Source: Kocuria sp. p3-SID1428
GTDB taxonomy: Bacteria; Actinomycetota; Actinomycetes; Actinomycetales; Micrococcaceae
Direction of reading: 5' to 3'
Assembly: GCF_025149945.1 (NCBI RefSeq)
Contig: NZ_JALXVH010000057.1
Location: forward strand, 1-15,515
DNA length: 15,515 nucleotides
Below are positions 1 to 7,435 of this stretch, one piece after another. The position numbers were made by a program, and so were the translations under genes. How positions within the stretch are numbered: position 1 is the first letter of the stretch; each line of letters starts with the position of its first letter. The notes beneath the pieces are model-generated. The model was given only the letters and a program-made list of their open reading frames with translations. It was not told the DNA's origin and did no database searches.

Positions 1-8
1 CCCCCGGG

Positions 9-14
9 CCTCCC
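9..14 (-). promoter_or_regulatory. Possible ribosome binding site of the next gene
   Basis: On the minus strand GGGAGG lies 18 nt beyond the panC stop, with 8 nt left before the window edge. That is the right spacing for a start codon just outside the window. It suggests panC continues into another gene of the same transcript; in related genomes this is often panD, coaX or lysS, but the gene itself cannot be seen. Confidence 0.35.
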
Positions 15-32
15 CCTGTGGTGAGAGCCGCC

Positions 33-1925
33 TCACGGACGGTGCGCGGCCTCGATCTCCCGGTTGTCGATCAGCCGCGTGGTCCCCACGCGCGCGGCGA
101 CCAGGGACAGCGCCCCGGGGCGCGGCGGGATCTCGGCCAGCGTCTGGGGGTCCACGACCACGAGGTAGTCGAGCTCGACCGTGCGCCCGTCGGCGATCGG
201 CTCCTCGTCGATCCGACGGCGGGCCTCCAGCAGCTCGATCTCCCCGCGGGCCAGCTCGCCCAGCGTGCGCGAGAGCACGAGCCCGGCCCGGCGCTCGTCG
301 TCGTCCAGGTACGCGTTGCGCGAGGACAGCGCGAGCCCGTCCGGCGCCCGCACGATCGGGACCGGGCGTATCTCGACGTCGAGGTTCGTGTCGCGGACCA
401 TCCGCTGCACGATCAGCAGCTGCTGGGCGTCCTTCTGCCCGAAGTACGCCCGCAGCGGCCAATCCGTGCGCCCGGAGGCCAGGGTCAGCAGCTTGTTCAC
501 GACCGTGACGACGCCGTCGAAGTGCCCGGGGCGCGAAGCGCCGTCCAGCACCGTGCCGAGCCGCCCCGAGCTCACGGTCACCAGCGGGTCCCCGCCCGGG
601 TACATGTCCTCGAGACCGGGGGCGAAGACCAGATCGACGCCCAGCCCGCCGAGCAGCTCCAGGTCGCCGGGCAGATCCGACGGATAGCGCTCGAAGTCCT
701 CGTTCGGGCCGAACTGCAGCGGGTTCACGAAGATCGAGACGATCACCAGATCGTTCTCCTCGCGGGCCCGGCGCACCAGATGCGCGTGGCCCTCGTGCAG
801 CGCGCCCATGGTCGGCACGAAGCCGATGGACAGCTGCGGACCCCGCTGGGCGACCTCCCGTCGCACCGCGGCGCGCAGCTGCCCCGGCTCGCGCAGCACG
901 ACGGGGCCCGACGCTCCCGCGGCTGCGCGCTGCGTCGGCGCCTCGGTCGCAGGGCCGCCCTCGAGATCAGCGGGGCTGTGCCCGACGTCCGAGCCGGCAG
1001 TGCCGCTGCCGCGATCCTCGCCCCGGCTGCGCCCGAGCGCCTCGAGGACCTGATCGTGCTGGGTCTGGGTGAGCATGCCGCGATCCCGGGCGCGCTCGGC
1101 TGTCAGAGCCGCCAGCGCCCTGTAGGCCCGGGCGATGTCCTGCTGACCGGTGCCCAGCGCGTGCTCGACCAGGGTCTGCTCATGCTCGCGGACGGTGCCG
1201 GCGTCGCCTCGGGCCACCGGCCCGGTCAGCGCCGACTCCCCCACCGACAGCGCGTTGTCCAGCGCGGCCCGGGCCAGGGGGCCGAGCACCCGCTCGGGCT
1301 GCTCGAGGCCCAGCTCCCCCAGCAGCTGCAGGGCCTGGCCGGTGATCGTGGTGAGGTGGTTCGCGCCGTGGGCCAGCGCCGCGTGGTAGATCGGACGGTC
1401 GGCCTCGGCGATGACCACGGGCTCGCCGCCCATCTCCATGACCAGCGCCTGCGCGATCGGCAGCACCGCAGCAGGGGCCGTGACGCCGAAGGCGCAGCCG
1501 CTCAGTCGCGGCAGGTCCAGACTCAGTCCGGTGAAGGTCATGGACGGGTGGATCGCCAGCCCGATCGCCCCGGCCTGCCGCGCCGGCTCCAGGACCTCCA
1601 CTCCCCATCGCCCGGCGGTGTGGGCCACGAGCTGCCCGGCCTGCCAGTGCCCGGTCGCGGCCAGCCCGCTCACCAGATCGGCCAGCTGGTCGTCGGGAAC
1701 GGCCAGCAGCACGAGCTCGGCGCGCTCCACGATCTGCTGCGGGGACAGGATGGGGACCTCGGGCAGCAGCAGCTCGGCGCGCTCCCGAGAGGCCTCCGAG
1801 ACGGCGGCGACCCCCACGACACCGTGCCCGGCGGCACGCAGAGCGGCCCCCAGCACGGCTCCCACGCGGCCTGCCCCGATGACCCCGACTCCCAGGCGCC
1901 CGGGGCGGTTGGCGGCTTCGCTCAC
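33..1925 (-). CDS. panC: Fused Rossmann/DUF2520 protein and pantothenate synthetase
   Basis: The protein has about 630 residues and two parts. Residues 14-26 carry a Rossmann dinucleotide-binding loop (GVIGAGRVGAVLG), followed by a DUF2520-type helical half with YHAALAHGANHL near 180. A low-complexity linker spans about 297-341. From about 345 to the end lies a complete pantoate-beta-alanine ligase: VPTMGALHEGH at 370-380 (ATP site), RPGHFDGVVTVVNKLL at 465-480, FGQKDAQQL at 495-503 and LSSRNAYL at 533-540. The PanC half condenses pantoate with beta-alanine using ATP. The DUF2520 half belongs to the family of PanG, reported as an alternative ketopantoate reductase, so the fusion might make and use pantoate; that step is inference. 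The GTG at 1925 is chosen because AGGAG sits 6 nt upstream; ATG at 1940 and GTG at 1970 have poorer sites. In M. tuberculosis the two parts are neighbouring separate genes, Rv3603c and panC. Confidence 0.93.
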   Translation of the reverse strand: MSEAANRPGRLGVGVIGAGRVGAVLGAALRAAGHGVVGVAAVSEASRERAELLLPEVPILSPQQIVERAELVLLAVPDDQLADLVSGLAATGHWQAGQLVAHTAGRWGVEVLEPARQAGAIGLAIHPSMTFTGLSLDLPRLSGCAFGVTAPAAVLPIAQALVMEMGGEPVVIAEADRPIYHAALAHGANHLTTITGQALQLLGELGLEQPERVLGPLARAALDNALSVGESALTGPVARGDAGTVREHEQTLVEHALGTGQQDIARAYRALAALTAERARDRGMLTQTQHDQVLEALGRSRGEDRGSGTAGSDVGHSPADLEGGPATEAPTQRAAAGASGPVVLREPGQLRAAVRREVAQRGPQLSIGFVPTMGALHEGHAHLVRRAREENDLVIVSIFVNPLQFGPNEDFERYPSDLPGDLELLGGLGVDLVFAPGLEDMYPGGDPLVTVSSGRLGTVLDGASRPGHFDGVVTVVNKLLTLASGRTDWPLRAYFGQKDAQQLLIVQRMVRDTNLDVEIRPVPIVRAPDGLALSSRNAYLDDDERRAGLVLSRTLGELARGEIELLEARRRIDEEPIADGRTVELDYLVVVDPQTLAEIPPRPGALSLVAARVGTTRLIDNREIEAAHRP

Positions 1926-1998
1926 GGTCTTCTCCTGCATGCTCTCGGTTCTGCGGCGGTCGGGGCGCACGATCGCTGCGACGCCTCCGACCGGCCCT

Positions 1999-2014
1999 GC
2001 AGCGGTGCCGCTGC
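1999..2014 (-). other. Short hairpin between the YdbT-like gene and panC
   Basis: GCAGCG and CGCTGC form a perfect 6-bp stem with a 4-nt loop, about 57 nt beyond the YdbT-like stop. No T tract follows. It may be a weak terminator or part of the panC leader, but GC-rich sequence forms such stems by chance. Confidence 0.22.
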
Positions 2015-2037
2015 GGCGCTCCTGCGCAGCGCCACCA

Positions 2038-2043
2038 CCCTAT
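2038..2043 (-). promoter_or_regulatory. Candidate -10 box for the panC fusion gene
   Basis: TAGGGT on the minus strand fits the actinobacterial TANNNT pattern and lies in the 145-nt gap before the panC fusion. No convincing -35 hexamer is found at 16-18 nt; a TGCGTC lies 21 nt upstream, which is too far. The predicted leader would be about 105 nt. Confidence 0.2.
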
Positions 2044-2070
2044 GACGGTCGATGGCGCTGCGCGGACGCA

Positions 2071-3681
2071 TCAGCGCCCGGCACCCACGAGGGTGTGGGC
2101 CTGACGGGCGCGCTGCGACTGCTCGGCCACGAAGCGCTCGGCGGTCTCCCGGTCCATGGCCGTGATCGTGGGGCTGACCGGGCCCTGGATCGAGTGCAGG
2201 CTGACCTCGGAGAGGTCCAGCCAGCGCGCCAGCGGCCCCCGCGAGATCTCCATCGACTGGATCTTCCCGTGCGGGACCAGGCAGGCGGTGCGTGAGAGCC
2301 TGCCGTCGATCGTGACGACCTCCCGCGCGGTCACCGCGAAGCCCCGACGACGGCGCACGATCCAGGAGATCCGCACTGCTCGGCGCGGCGAGACCGTGAA
2401 GCGGGACTCGGGGTCGTTGACCAGATCACCCCTGAGCCCATGGCGCACCGTCTCGAAGGCATCGCGCGATTCGTCGGCACCCAGCGCCTCGGCCAGCATG
2501 ATCGCCAGGTGCTCGTCGGTGGCCACGGGGATCAGCGTGGTGCGCCCCGAGCCGTTCATCTCCTCGGACGGATCGCCGTAGCCGGCCACGTTGATCGCCA
2601 CGCGGCTCCATCCCGGTCGACGCCACAGCACGGGGCGGTTCACCATCAGCGCCTGGATCCGGCCGGTGGGCACGGTCTGCGAGACCGTGTTGAGCAGTCC
2701 GTAGCGCAGCCGCAGCCCGCTGTCAGTGCGGTAGGCGCTGAAGCCCCAGGTCTTCTCGAGGCGCTGGAACAGCGAGACCACCAGGCCCACCACAGCAGGG
2801 ATCCAGCCCGCGAAGGCGGCGCCCATGAACTCCGGGACGAAGATCGCCGCCGCGAGCGCGGAGCCCCCCACGAGCACGAGCATCACCATGGACGGGCTCA
2901 GCGCCCAGGACAGCAGGACCCGGGACACGGGCACGCGCAGCAGCAGCTGCTCGCCGTCGTCGTCCTGGGCGGCCGCCGGGACGGCCGGCTTTGCCCAGGG
3001 CAGCGGGATCTCGGCGCCCTCGGCCTCGGCGGAGTCCTCCGGCTGCGGACGGCTGCGCGAAAGCAGCTGCGAGCGCAGCCGTCGGGCCTGGGCGTGAGTG
3101 AGGTAGCGCAGCACGACGGCGGACTCGCCCGCATCGGCGACCTCGAAGCTCAGCTCGGCCAGGCCGAAGATCCGTGCGCCCAGGGGCCGCTGGATGTCGA
3201 GGGCCTGGACCCGGTCCAGGCGGGTCTGGCGCTCCTGTCGGGTCAGGGCGCCCTGGCGCAGGCGCACATGCGTCTCAGTGATCTGGTACCTGGTGAACCA
3301 CCAGGCCACCAGCGAGAACAGGGCCACGATCACCAGCAGGACCACCACGACGGCCAGACCGGCCAGGAGCATCACGACCCACACGACGGTGCCCTCGAGC
3401 ATCGAGGCCCAACCGGGCAGTCCCTCGGCGGAGTCGTTGAGACCGGGGCCGTCGCCGCGGAAGAAGTCGTCCATCACGTTGGACAGCAGCACGCCCAGGA
3501 CAGCCAGCACCACGATCCAGCCGCGGATCAGCGGCGAGAGCGGGTGGAGGCGGTGCCAGTCCTCGGCCGAGTCCGGCTGATGTGCCTCTGCGTCTCGGGA
3601 CGAACCCGTCGGCTCGACCTCCGAGCGCTGCGCCTCCACGGCCTGGGCCGGCGAGTGCTGCGCGCGGGTGTGCTCGGACAT
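2071..3681 (-). CDS. Membrane protein with three bacterial PH domains (YdbT-like)
   Basis: The 536-residue protein has a charged N-terminal tail (1-40), hydrophobic segments at about 46-63, 92-120, 247-273 and 283-297, and three repeats of the bPH_2 (DUF304) fold. The repeats lie near 121-198, 305-390 and 437-515. Each shows the family pattern of a short strand (ITETHVRLRQG, TDSGLRLRYG, TAREVVTIDG) followed by a basic R(L/I)Q-type segment (RLDRVQALDIQ, PTGRIQALMV, PHGKIQSMEI). B. subtilis YdbT has the same multi-PH layout. The biochemical role is not established; YdbS and YdbT have been linked to membrane stress and bacteriocin resistance. The ATG at 3681 follows GAGGG by 8 nt and lies 11 nt after the stop of the YdbS-like gene, so the two are surely co-transcribed and may form a complex. 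Confidence 0.88.
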   Translation of the reverse strand: MSEHTRAQHSPAQAVEAQRSEVEPTGSSRDAEAHQPDSAEDWHRLHPLSPLIRGWIVVLAVLGVLLSNVMDDFFRGDGPGLNDSAEGLPGWASMLEGTVVWVVMLLAGLAVVVVLLVIVALFSLVAWWFTRYQITETHVRLRQGALTRQERQTRLDRVQALDIQRPLGARIFGLAELSFEVADAGESAVVLRYLTHAQARRLRSQLLSRSRPQPEDSAEAEGAEIPLPWAKPAVPAAAQDDDGEQLLLRVPVSRVLLSWALSPSMVMLVLVGGSALAAAIFVPEFMGAAFAGWIPAVVGLVVSLFQRLEKTWGFSAYRTDSGLRLRYGLLNTVSQTVPTGRIQALMVNRPVLWRRPGWSRVAINVAGYGDPSEEMNGSGRTTLIPVATDEHLAIMLAEALGADESRDAFETVRHGLRGDLVNDPESRFTVSPRRAVRISWIVRRRRGFAVTAREVVTIDGRLSRTACLVPHGKIQSMEISRGPLARWLDLSEVSLHSIQGPVSPTITAMDRETAERFVAEQSQRARQAHTLVGAGR

Positions 3682-3692
3682 CTGCTCGGCCC

Positions 3693-4253
3693 TCACAGCT
3701 CGATCAGGCGGGCTTCGCCCCGCTCGGTGAGCCTCTCGCGCAGTCTCCTGGCCTCCTCGGCGGTGATCCCCGGCAGCTCCGTGTCGGTCTGCGCCGAGGC
3801 GGTGTGCAGCGTGATCGACGACAGCCCGAACATCCGCAGGATCGGTCCGCTGCTGACATCCACGTACTGCATGCGGCCGTAGGGCACCACGACCAGCGTG
3901 CGAATGAGCAGGCCCTTGCGGACCAGGAAGTCGTCCGGGTCCTCGCGGTAGCCGTAGGCGCGCACGCGCCGCGGGGTGAGCAGCAGCTGCACGAAACACA
4001 GCACGACGGCCGCCAGGGGCCACGGCAGCACGGCCCACCAGGGGGCCTCGGCCCACACGCCCACGAGCTTGAGCACGAGCGGCCAGCCCACCGCCGCCAC
4101 GAGGATCAGATAGCCGATCAGCTCGGAGACCACGCGCACCCGGATGTACCGGGGGTCCAGCCCCTTCCAGCCCCCGTCCTGCGGTCCGGGGGCCGGGAGG
4201 GTGGCGGGATCCTCGCCGCGCAGTCGCGGCGCGCTGCCGGGGTCATGGCTCAT
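3693..4253 (-). CDS. Small membrane protein with one bacterial PH domain (YdbS-like)
   Basis: The 186-residue protein has a proline- and glycine-rich cytoplasmic N-terminus. Two membrane segments lie at about 41-60 and 68-90, followed by one bPH_2 domain at about 98-176 (FLVRKGLLIRTLVVVPYGRMQYVDV is followed by GPILRMFGLSSITLHTAS). This is the YdbS architecture, and the gene is paired with a three-PH YdbT-like gene 11 nt downstream. The ATG at 4253 has AGGAG 10 nt upstream; an in-frame GTG at 4310 lacks conserved sequence. The N-terminal tail is longer than in B. subtilis YdbS (about 159 residues in total). The molecular role is unknown; anchoring or sensing at the membrane is inference. Confidence 0.87.
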   Translation of the reverse strand: MSHDPGSAPRLRGEDPATLPAPGPQDGGWKGLDPRYIRVRVVSELIGYLILVAAVGWPLVLKLVGVWAEAPWWAVLPWPLAAVVLCFVQLLLTPRRVRAYGYREDPDDFLVRKGLLIRTLVVVPYGRMQYVDVSSGPILRMFGLSSITLHTASAQTDTELPGITAEEARRLRERLTERGEARLIEL

Positions 4254-4321
4254 GGTCGCGGTTCTCCTGGTCGGGGTCGCTGCCTGGTGCGGCTCGGGGT
4301 ATGAGCGCACTCGAAGCGAAG

Positions 4322-4357
4322 GTCAGGCCACACCGTAGGAGCTGGCTGCCGCCTGAC
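4322..4357. repeat. 7-bp inverted repeat bracketing a candidate promoter
   Basis: GTCAGGC at 4322-4328 and GCCTGAC at 4351-4357 are perfect inverted copies separated by 22 nt. On the minus strand one arm overlaps the candidate -35 hexamer and the other lies just past the -10 hexamer. That geometry suits a dimeric repressor or activator site, or a long-loop hairpin. Which of these it is cannot be told from sequence. Confidence 0.4.
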
Positions 4358-4360
4358 GCA
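4332..4360 (-). promoter_or_regulatory. Candidate promoter of the YdbS/YdbT pair
   Basis: On the minus strand TGCGTC (4360-4355) and TACGGT (4337-4332) are separated by exactly 17 nt, in the 138-nt gap before the YdbS-like gene. TACGGT fits TANNNT. The layout matches the candidate ppa promoter (TGCGTG, 17 nt, TACCCT). The leader would be about 70 nt. Confidence 0.35.
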
Positions 4361-4391
4361 TCATCCGCGCGAAGGATCCTGCGCGCGGCCT

Positions 4392-4919
4392 TCAGTCCCT
4401 CCCGCGAGCGAGCCCGCCCTCCTCAGCCGTGCGGCCCGGACCGCGCTCGGTCGCGCCGTCGGCCTCCGCCTCCGGGTCCTCCGGCGGGATGCGGCAGAAG
4501 CGCTCGACGGTCCACCCGATCACGGCCAGCGCCGCGCCCACGCCCACCTGGAACAGGCAGCGCCACAGCGGCCCCTGCTCGGTGCGCAGGGAGATCAGTG
4601 CGGCCTGATCCACCGCGAGCATGGCGTGCCAGCCCAGGCACAGGGCGCCCAGCACGGCCACCGCCTGCGCCAGCGCCGCGACCACGGTCCCCCAGGTGCG
4701 ATCCATGCGGACCTCGCGGTCGCCGTCGCGCAGCCGTCGCACCCGCAGACCGGCGATCAGCAGGATCGCCGCGAAGACCAGCAGCGCGATCCCGGAGGCC
4801 ACGGGCAGGGCGAGCAGCGGGCCGTGCACAGCGCCGGAGATCATCTGGGCGATCCAGCCGGCCATGAAGGCGGCGGCCGCGAGCACCGCGAGCAGCCGCA
4901 CCGTCAGCCCCTTCACCAT
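4392..4919 (-). CDS. DUF3180 family membrane protein
   Basis: The 175-residue protein has four predicted membrane segments, at about 5-27, 33-55, 70-95 and 113-131. A short cytoplasmic loop (RVRRLRDGDREVRMDRTW) lies between the second and third, and an acidic tail follows CRIPPED at 132-138. Length, topology, the CRIPPED-type end and its place directly after folK match the actinobacterial DUF3180 family (M. tuberculosis Rv3605c lies next to folK). The function is unknown. The ATG at 4919 has GGAGG 7 nt upstream. It lies 84 nt after folK and probably belongs to the same transcript. Confidence 0.85.
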   Translation of the reverse strand: MVKGLTVRLLAVLAAAAFMAGWIAQMISGAVHGPLLALPVASGIALLVFAAILLIAGLRVRRLRDGDREVRMDRTWGTVVAALAQAVAVLGALCLGWHAMLAVDQAALISLRTEQGPLWRCLFQVGVGAALAVIGWTVERFCRIPPEDPEAEADGATERGPGRTAEEGGLARGRD

Positions 4920-5003
4920 GGTCCTGCCTCCGTCTTCGTCCTGGCCGCCGCCGGCCCAGCCGTGCGTGCGCCCCGTGCGGCGTCATCTCGGTCGTGTGCA
5001 GAC

Positions 5004-5531
5004 TCAGTCCTGCGCGGTCTCATCCTCGCCCGGAGCCTCTTCCAGGCGGAAGGTCTGCGCGCGGATGCCCTGGGCGTCCTGGGCCTGTCCCGCCAGCTCG
5101 GCGACGCTGCGCCCGGCGAGCTCGGCCTGGGGCTCGAGCAGCGCCCAGGGGAAGAGCACGAAGGCCCGCTCATGCGCCCGCGGATGCGGGATGCTCAGCT
5201 CGGGGTCATCCAGCACCACGCCGTCGTAGTCGATGATGTCCAGGTCCAGGGTGCGCGGGCCCCACCGCTGCACGCGCACGCGGTCGTGCTCGGACTCGAT
5301 GCGCTGGCACAGCGCCAGCAGCTCCCGGGGAGAGAGCTCCGTGCTCAGGCGCAGCACGCCGTTGAGGAACTGCGACTGACCGGGCGGACCGCCCACCGGA
5401 TCGGTGATCGCGATCGGGGAGACGGCCTCCACGACCACCCCCGGCTCGGCGCGCAGGCTCTCGACCGCCGAGCGCAGCAGCTGCCCGCGGTCCCCCAGGT
5501 TGGAGCCCAGGGCGATCAGCGCCCGCGGCAT
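5004..5531 (-). CDS. folK: 2-amino-4-hydroxy-6-hydroxymethyldihydropteridine pyrophosphokinase
   Basis: FolK transfers pyrophosphate from ATP to 6-hydroxymethyl-7,8-dihydropterin in the cytoplasm, making the substrate of FolP. The 175-residue protein opens with ALIALGSNLGDR, the usual FolK start. It carries the signature RWGPRTLDLDII at 89-100, with the metal-binding pair D96 and D98, and PHPRAHERAFVLFPW at 106-120. The C-terminus (from about 155) is short and acidic. Its ATG at 5531 shares one base with the folB stop (TGATG), so translation is probably coupled. Length is close to the usual 160-180 residues. Confidence 0.96.
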   Translation of the reverse strand: MPRALIALGSNLGDRGQLLRSAVESLRAEPGVVVEAVSPIAITDPVGGPPGQSQFLNGVLRLSTELSPRELLALCQRIESEHDRVRVQRWGPRTLDLDIIDYDGVVLDDPELSIPHPRAHERAFVLFPWALLEPQAELAGRSVAELAGQAQDAQGIRAQTFRLEEAPGEDETAQD

Positions 5532-5899
5532 CAGGACCGCTCCCTCAGCACCGTCACGGCCACGTCCCGGAAGTCCACCGCGATGGGCGCCTGCGGCTTG
5601 TGCACCGTGACCTCGACGGCCTCCAGCAGCGCCTGCTCGCCCAGCAGCCGGGCCGCGATCCGCTCGGCCAGCGCCTCGATGAGATCCACCGGCGGGCCGA
5701 CGATCTCCTGGTGGACGGCCTCTGCGACCTCGCCGTAGTGCACCGTGCGACTGAGCTCGTCCGAGCTGCCCGCAGGGCGCAGATCCAGATGCAGCACCAG
5801 GTCGACCGAGAACTCCTGGCCGTCGCGGCGCTCGTGGTCGAAGACCCCGTGATGACCCACCGCGGTGAGCCCGCTCAGCGCGATCCGATCTGCGCTCAC
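5531..5899 (-). CDS. folB: Dihydroneopterin aldolase
   Basis: FolB converts 7,8-dihydroneopterin to 6-hydroxymethyl-7,8-dihydropterin and glycolaldehyde. The 122-residue protein has GHHGVFDHE at 15-23 (active-site glutamate at the end), HYGEVA at 54-59, LIEALAERIA at 73-82 and HKPQAPI at 100-106 with the conserved lysine 101. The GTG at 5899 is chosen because AAGGAGG lies 7 nt upstream and it forms a GTGA overlap with the folP stop; the frame extends further upstream but only inside folP. The length of 122 is normal for the family, which works as an octamer. Confidence 0.95.
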   Translation of the reverse strand: MSADRIALSGLTAVGHHGVFDHERRDGQEFSVDLVLHLDLRPAGSSDELSRTVHYGEVAEAVHQEIVGPPVDLIEALAERIAARLLGEQALLEAVEVTVHKPQAPIAVDFRDVAVTVLRERS

Positions 5900-6816
5900 G
5901 CGATCCCCTCCTTGCCGACCGGGCGGTTCCATGCCCCGGCCACCGCGACGGCATCGACGCTCGAGGCGACGTCGTGCACGCGCACGCCCCACGCGCCGCG
6001 ATCGGCCGACAGCGCGGAGATGGCCGCGGTGGCGACGTCGCGCTGATCCGCCGGGCGCGGCGCAGTGCCGTCGCCGAGCAGATTGCCGATGAAGCGCTTG
6101 CGCGAAGCCGCCACCAGGATCGGGTAGCCGGTGTCCACGAACCGCGGCAGGGCCTCCAGCAGCTGCCAGTCCTGGCGCCCGCCCTTGGCGAAGCCGAGCC
6201 CCGGATCGAGCACGAGCTTCGAGGGATCCAGCCCGGCGTCGAGGAAGCGCTGGGCGACCTCCTCGATCTCGCGCAGGACGTCTCCCACGAGGTCGTCGTA
6301 GACGGCCAGGGAGTCCATGGTCCCGGGGGTCCCGCGGGAGTGCATGCAGATGTAGGGGGCCTGCCGCTCGGCGACCAGCGGGATCATGGCCTCGCGCACG
6401 GCCACACCGGAGACGTCGTTGACGCAGTGCGCCCCGGCGTCCAGTGCGGCCTCGGCGGTCGAAGGGTTGAAGGTGTCCACGGAGAGCACGATCCCCGCAT
6501 CCGAGAGCTCCCGGATCACCGGCAGGATGCGGCGACGCTCCTCCTGCGGGTCCACGCGCTGGGATCCGGGCCGAGTGGACTCGCCGCCCACATCGATGAG
6601 ATCCGCACCCTGGGAGGCCAGCAGCCGGCCGTGGGCGATCGCGGCCTGGTGCGAGTCATGCCGGCCACCGTCGGAGAAGGAGTCCGGGGTGACGTTGAGG
6701 ATGCCCATCACGAGCGTGCGTCCGGTGGGCAGCCCCGCCCAGTCCCCCCAGCCCAGCTCGCCGCGGACGGCTCCGGGCTGGGCGGCGGTCTGTGCAGATG
6801 TGGGCGTCGTGGTCAT
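5896..6816 (-). CDS. folP: Dihydropteroate synthase
   Basis: FolP joins 6-hydroxymethyldihydropterin pyrophosphate to p-aminobenzoate and is the target of sulfonamides. The 306-residue TIM-barrel protein shows all core motifs: GILNVTPDSFSDGG at 38-51, DVGGESTRPG at 75-84, SVDTF at 112-116, NDVSG at 133-137, LDPGLGFAK at 203-211, SRKRF at 238-242 and RVHDV at 279-283. The first 25 residues are a nonconserved extension. The ATG at 6816 comes one base after the folE stop (TGAGATG), and its GGGAGG ribosome site overlaps the last codons of folE. It resembles the active FolP1 type rather than the degenerate FolP2 seen in mycobacteria. Confidence 0.97.
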   Translation of the reverse strand: MTTTPTSAQTAAQPGAVRGELGWGDWAGLPTGRTLVMGILNVTPDSFSDGGRHDSHQAAIAHGRLLASQGADLIDVGGESTRPGSQRVDPQEERRRILPVIRELSDAGIVLSVDTFNPSTAEAALDAGAHCVNDVSGVAVREAMIPLVAERQAPYICMHSRGTPGTMDSLAVYDDLVGDVLREIEEVAQRFLDAGLDPSKLVLDPGLGFAKGGRQDWQLLEALPRFVDTGYPILVAASRKRFIGNLLGDGTAPRPADQRDVATAAISALSADRGAWGVRVHDVASSVDAVAVAGAWNRPVGKEGIA

Positions 6817-6817
6817 C

Positions 6818-7432
6818 TCAGCCTCCCAGGATCAGGCTCATGGCTTCTGCACGGGTGGCGGGCTCGCGCAGCTGGCCGCGCACCGCCGAGGTCACGGTGG
6901 AGGCGCCGGGCTTGCGCACCCCTCGCATGGACATGCACAGGTGCTCGCACTGCACCACGACGATCGCACCTGCTGCCTGCAGCTCGTGCATCAGGGCGTC
7001 GGCGATCTGGGTGGTCAGCCGCTCCTGGACCTGCGGTCGACGGGCGTAGACCTCCACGAGCCGGGCGATCTTGGACAGCCCCGTGACCCGACCCGAGGGC
7101 CCCGGGATGTAGCCCACGTGGGCGCTGCCGTGGAAGGGCACCAGGTGATGCTCGCAGGTCGAGTAGAACGAGATGTCCTTGACCAGCACCAGCTCGGAGT
7201 GACCGATGGCGAACGAGGCGCTGAGCACCTCCGACGGGTCCTGGGCGAGCCCGGAGAACATCTCCGCATAGGCGCGAGCCACCCGATCCGGGGTCTCGAG
7301 CAGGCCCTCGCGGTCGGGGTCCTCGCCGATCGCCGCCAGGATCTCCCGGACCGCCGCCCGGATGCGCGGCTGATCGACCGGGGCGAGGTCGCCGGGCCCG
7401 CCGCCGACCGCCAGGTGGTCCTGGTTCTCCAT
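6818..7432 (-). CDS. folE: GTP cyclohydrolase I
   Basis: FolE turns GTP into 7,8-dihydroneopterin triphosphate, the first step of folate synthesis. The 204-residue protein has the catalytic zinc ligands C93 and H96 ([10 protein letters not shown]) and C166 ([11 protein letters not shown]), plus conserved H95 and H164. It is therefore the zinc-dependent FolE type and not FolE2. [14 protein letters not shown] at 46-59 and [22 protein letters not shown] at 107-128 are family blocks. The ATG at 7432 lies 3 nt after the ftsH stop; the nearest GGGAG is 12 nt upstream, so reinitiation after ftsH is likely. Confidence 0.97.
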   Translation of the reverse strand: MENQDHLAVGGGPGDLAPVDQPRIRAAVREILAAIGEDPDREGLLETPDRVARAYAEMFSGLAQDPSEVLSASFAIGHSELVLVKDISFYSTCEHHLVPFHGSAHVGYIPGPSGRVTGLSKIARLVEVYARRPQVQERLTTQIADALMHELQAAGAIVVVQCEHLCMSMRGVRKPGASTVTSAVRGQLREPATRAEAMSLILGG

Positions 7433-7435
7433 CGC

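Noticed and set aside
18..2045. A 675-codon plus-strand open frame opposite the panC fusion
   Set aside because: It is the antisense shadow of the DUF2520-PanC gene; no motif, no ribosome site, biased composition.
2440..3882. A 480-codon plus-strand open frame opposite the PH-domain genes
   Set aside because: Same shadow effect; the minus-strand frame carries membrane segments and PH repeats.
3682..4056. Upstream extension of the YdbT-like gene to 661 residues
   Set aside because: The extra residues overlap the YdbS-like gene in another frame and show no conservation; the ATG at 3681 fits the gene spacing.
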